From: CAYGZQ01 sp964354375 [NCBI: uncultured Planctomycetota bacterium] | Lineage (GTDB): Bacteria > JAJVIF01 > JAPKYR01 | Length of the DNA: 22,598 bases | Assembly (NCBI GenBank): GCA_964354375.1 | Contig: CAYGZQ010000017.1 | Span: forward strand, 40,993 to 63,590 | Direction: 5' to 3' | Shown: positions 21,803 to 22,598 of the stretch, one piece after another | How the letters are laid out: the number at the start of each line of letters is the position of its first letter | How positions within the stretch are numbered: position 1 is the first letter of the stretch | The notes under the pieces: generated by a model | The model's input: the letters and a program-made list of their open reading frames with translations, nothing else | Database searches by the model: none | What the model was told of the DNA's origin: nothing | Position numbers and translations under genes: made by a program

Positions 21803-22507
21803 TCAGATGTTCGGATACGGCTCGGTCGTGCTCCAGACGAAGTTGCCTTCCCTGTCGATATAGCCGCTTTTGCCGTCGATCGTGACCTCTGCAAGCCCAT
21901 CGGAGAATCGGAAATTCCTGTCAAACTCGGGGGCTATCACGTATTCCCCTGATTTGTCAATAAACCCCCACTTGCCCGTTTCAGAGTCCCCGACTCTCAC
22001 CGCACCAAGCCCCTCGGAGAAGCTCCAAACAAAGTCAAACTGCGGGTCTATGACATATTTCCCTGTCTTGTCTACATAGCCCCATTTGCCAGTGGACCAT
22101 TCCCCGACCCTCACCCGCGCAAGACCCTCGGAGAAGGGGTCTGCGAAGTCAAACTTCGGGTCTATCACGAATTCCCCTGTCTTGTCGATGTAGCCACATT
22201 TCCCCGCGATGTCCACGGACGCGAGATTCTCGGAAAAGTTGTTCGCCCAGTCAAACTGCGGTTCTATCACGAATTCGCCGGTCTTCTCGATATAACCCCA
22301 CTTGCCCCCGACCCTCACAGCCGCAAGGCCATCGGAAAAGTCCCAGGTCGCCTCAAACTGCGGCTCTATCACGAATTTCCCTGTCTCGTCGATATAGCCG
22401 AACTTGCCGGTTCCAAAATCTCCAACCCTCGTCTCGGCCCACGAGACCGTAGCACAGCCTGCCATCATCGCGGCTGTGAGAATCAGTGCAAACCATTTCG
22501 TCTTCAT
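21803..22507 (-). CDS. WG-repeat exported protein (six repeats)
   Basis: 234 residues. The signal peptide includes an M-A-G-C box (Cys18), so it may be a lipoprotein; cleavage after VSWA is the other reading. The rest is six WG repeats, [KW]-G-[YF]-I-D-K-T-G-E/K-[FY]-V-I-[ED]-P-Q-F-D, then F-S-[ED]-G-L-A-V-R-V-G, ending at the sixth truncated repeat (GYIDREGNFVW). It is a clear relative of the nine-repeat protein at 2627-3775, but its repeats are more diverged from one another, so the array is older. AGAGGAGGAAG precedes the ATG at 22507. Function of WG proteins is poorly defined; a binding role at the cell surface is the usual inference. Confidence 0.9.
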   Translation of the reverse strand: MKTKWFALILTAAMMAGCATVSWAETRVGDFGTGKFGYIDETGKFVIEPQFEATWDFSDGLAAVRVGGKWGYIEKTGEFVIEPQFDWANNFSENLASVDIAGKCGYIDKTGEFVIDPKFDFADPFSEGLARVRVGEWSTGKWGYVDKTGKYVIDPQFDFVWSFSEGLGAVRVGDSETGKWGFIDKSGEYVIAPEFDRNFRFSDGLAEVTIDGKSGYIDREGNFVWSTTEPYPNI

Positions 22508-22532
22508 CTGCTTCCTCCTCTGACGGTTGTCT

Positions 22533-22538
22533 AGTATA
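22533..22538 (-). promoter_or_regulatory. Candidate -10 box for the six-repeat WG gene
   Basis: TATACT on the minus strand, about 26 nt before the start codon. No convincing -35 at 17 nt. The strong ribosome site GAGGAGG (complement of 22514-22520) follows it. Confidence 0.35.
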
Positions 22539-22556
22539 CGCTACTGTCCATAAAAC

Positions 22557-22598
22557 CTCACCCCCCCTCCCCACAATCCAGACCTCACCCCCCTTCCC
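22557..22598. repeat. C-rich repeat at the window edge
   Basis: CCTCACCCCCC is followed by a second CCTCACCCCCC about 30 bp on, each leading to a TCCC tract. It is cut by the end of the window, so its class cannot be settled. Confidence 0.4.

Overview
The window reads as a chromosomal segment from an uncultivated, GC-rich (roughly 55-60% by eye), non-proteobacterial bacterium. Supporting features are good Shine-Dalgarno sites, extended -10 promoters (TGnTAtAAT type), a Rex redox repressor, system II cytochrome c maturation (ResB/ResC), a GatCAB amidotransferase, several predicted lipoproteins and many short palindromic repeats between genes. I cannot place it in a phylum from sequence alone. 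No rRNA, tRNA, CRISPR array or recognisable transposase was seen.

Left part (1-6250): a repeat-bearing leader, a large lipoprotein of unknown function, a WG-repeat exported protein, a hicB-hicA toxin-antitoxin pair, dapA (lysine/cell-wall precursor synthesis) and a small single-pass membrane protein. The gaps hold hairpin repeats and a C-rich MITE-like element. One 206-bp insertion with perfect 18-bp inverted ends sits between two diverged copies of the leader and start region of the WG gene.

Middle (6252-10439): a class IV aminotransferase-fold protein lacking the PLP lysine, followed by lipA; convergent to them is a long-chain polyprenyl diphosphate synthase. Next comes a lower-GC gene with its own promoter. 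It encodes a dCTP deaminase/dUTPase-like domain with altered catalytic positions, joined to a two-helix C-terminal membrane anchor.

Right-centre (17114 down to 10492, minus strand): a tight six-gene run gatC-gatA-gatB-rex-resC-resB. Spacings are 7-30 bp. Upstream are an extended -10 promoter and a near-perfect Rex operator (TGTGAAC-N3-TTCACg). This suggests NADH/NAD+-responsive control of cytochrome c maturation, with tRNA amidation genes carried on the same transcript.

Right end (17378-22598): a lipoprotein of unknown function, a C-rich repeat cluster, and a 1049-residue UvrD-type helicase with a complete DEDDh exonuclease domain inside its second motor half, apparently on a leaderless mRNA. 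A second WG-repeat protein follows, separated from the helicase by hairpin repeats. The 47-nt hairpin at 21678-21724 has the same outer arms and loop as the one at 8085-8131, but its inner stem differs and is still perfectly paired.
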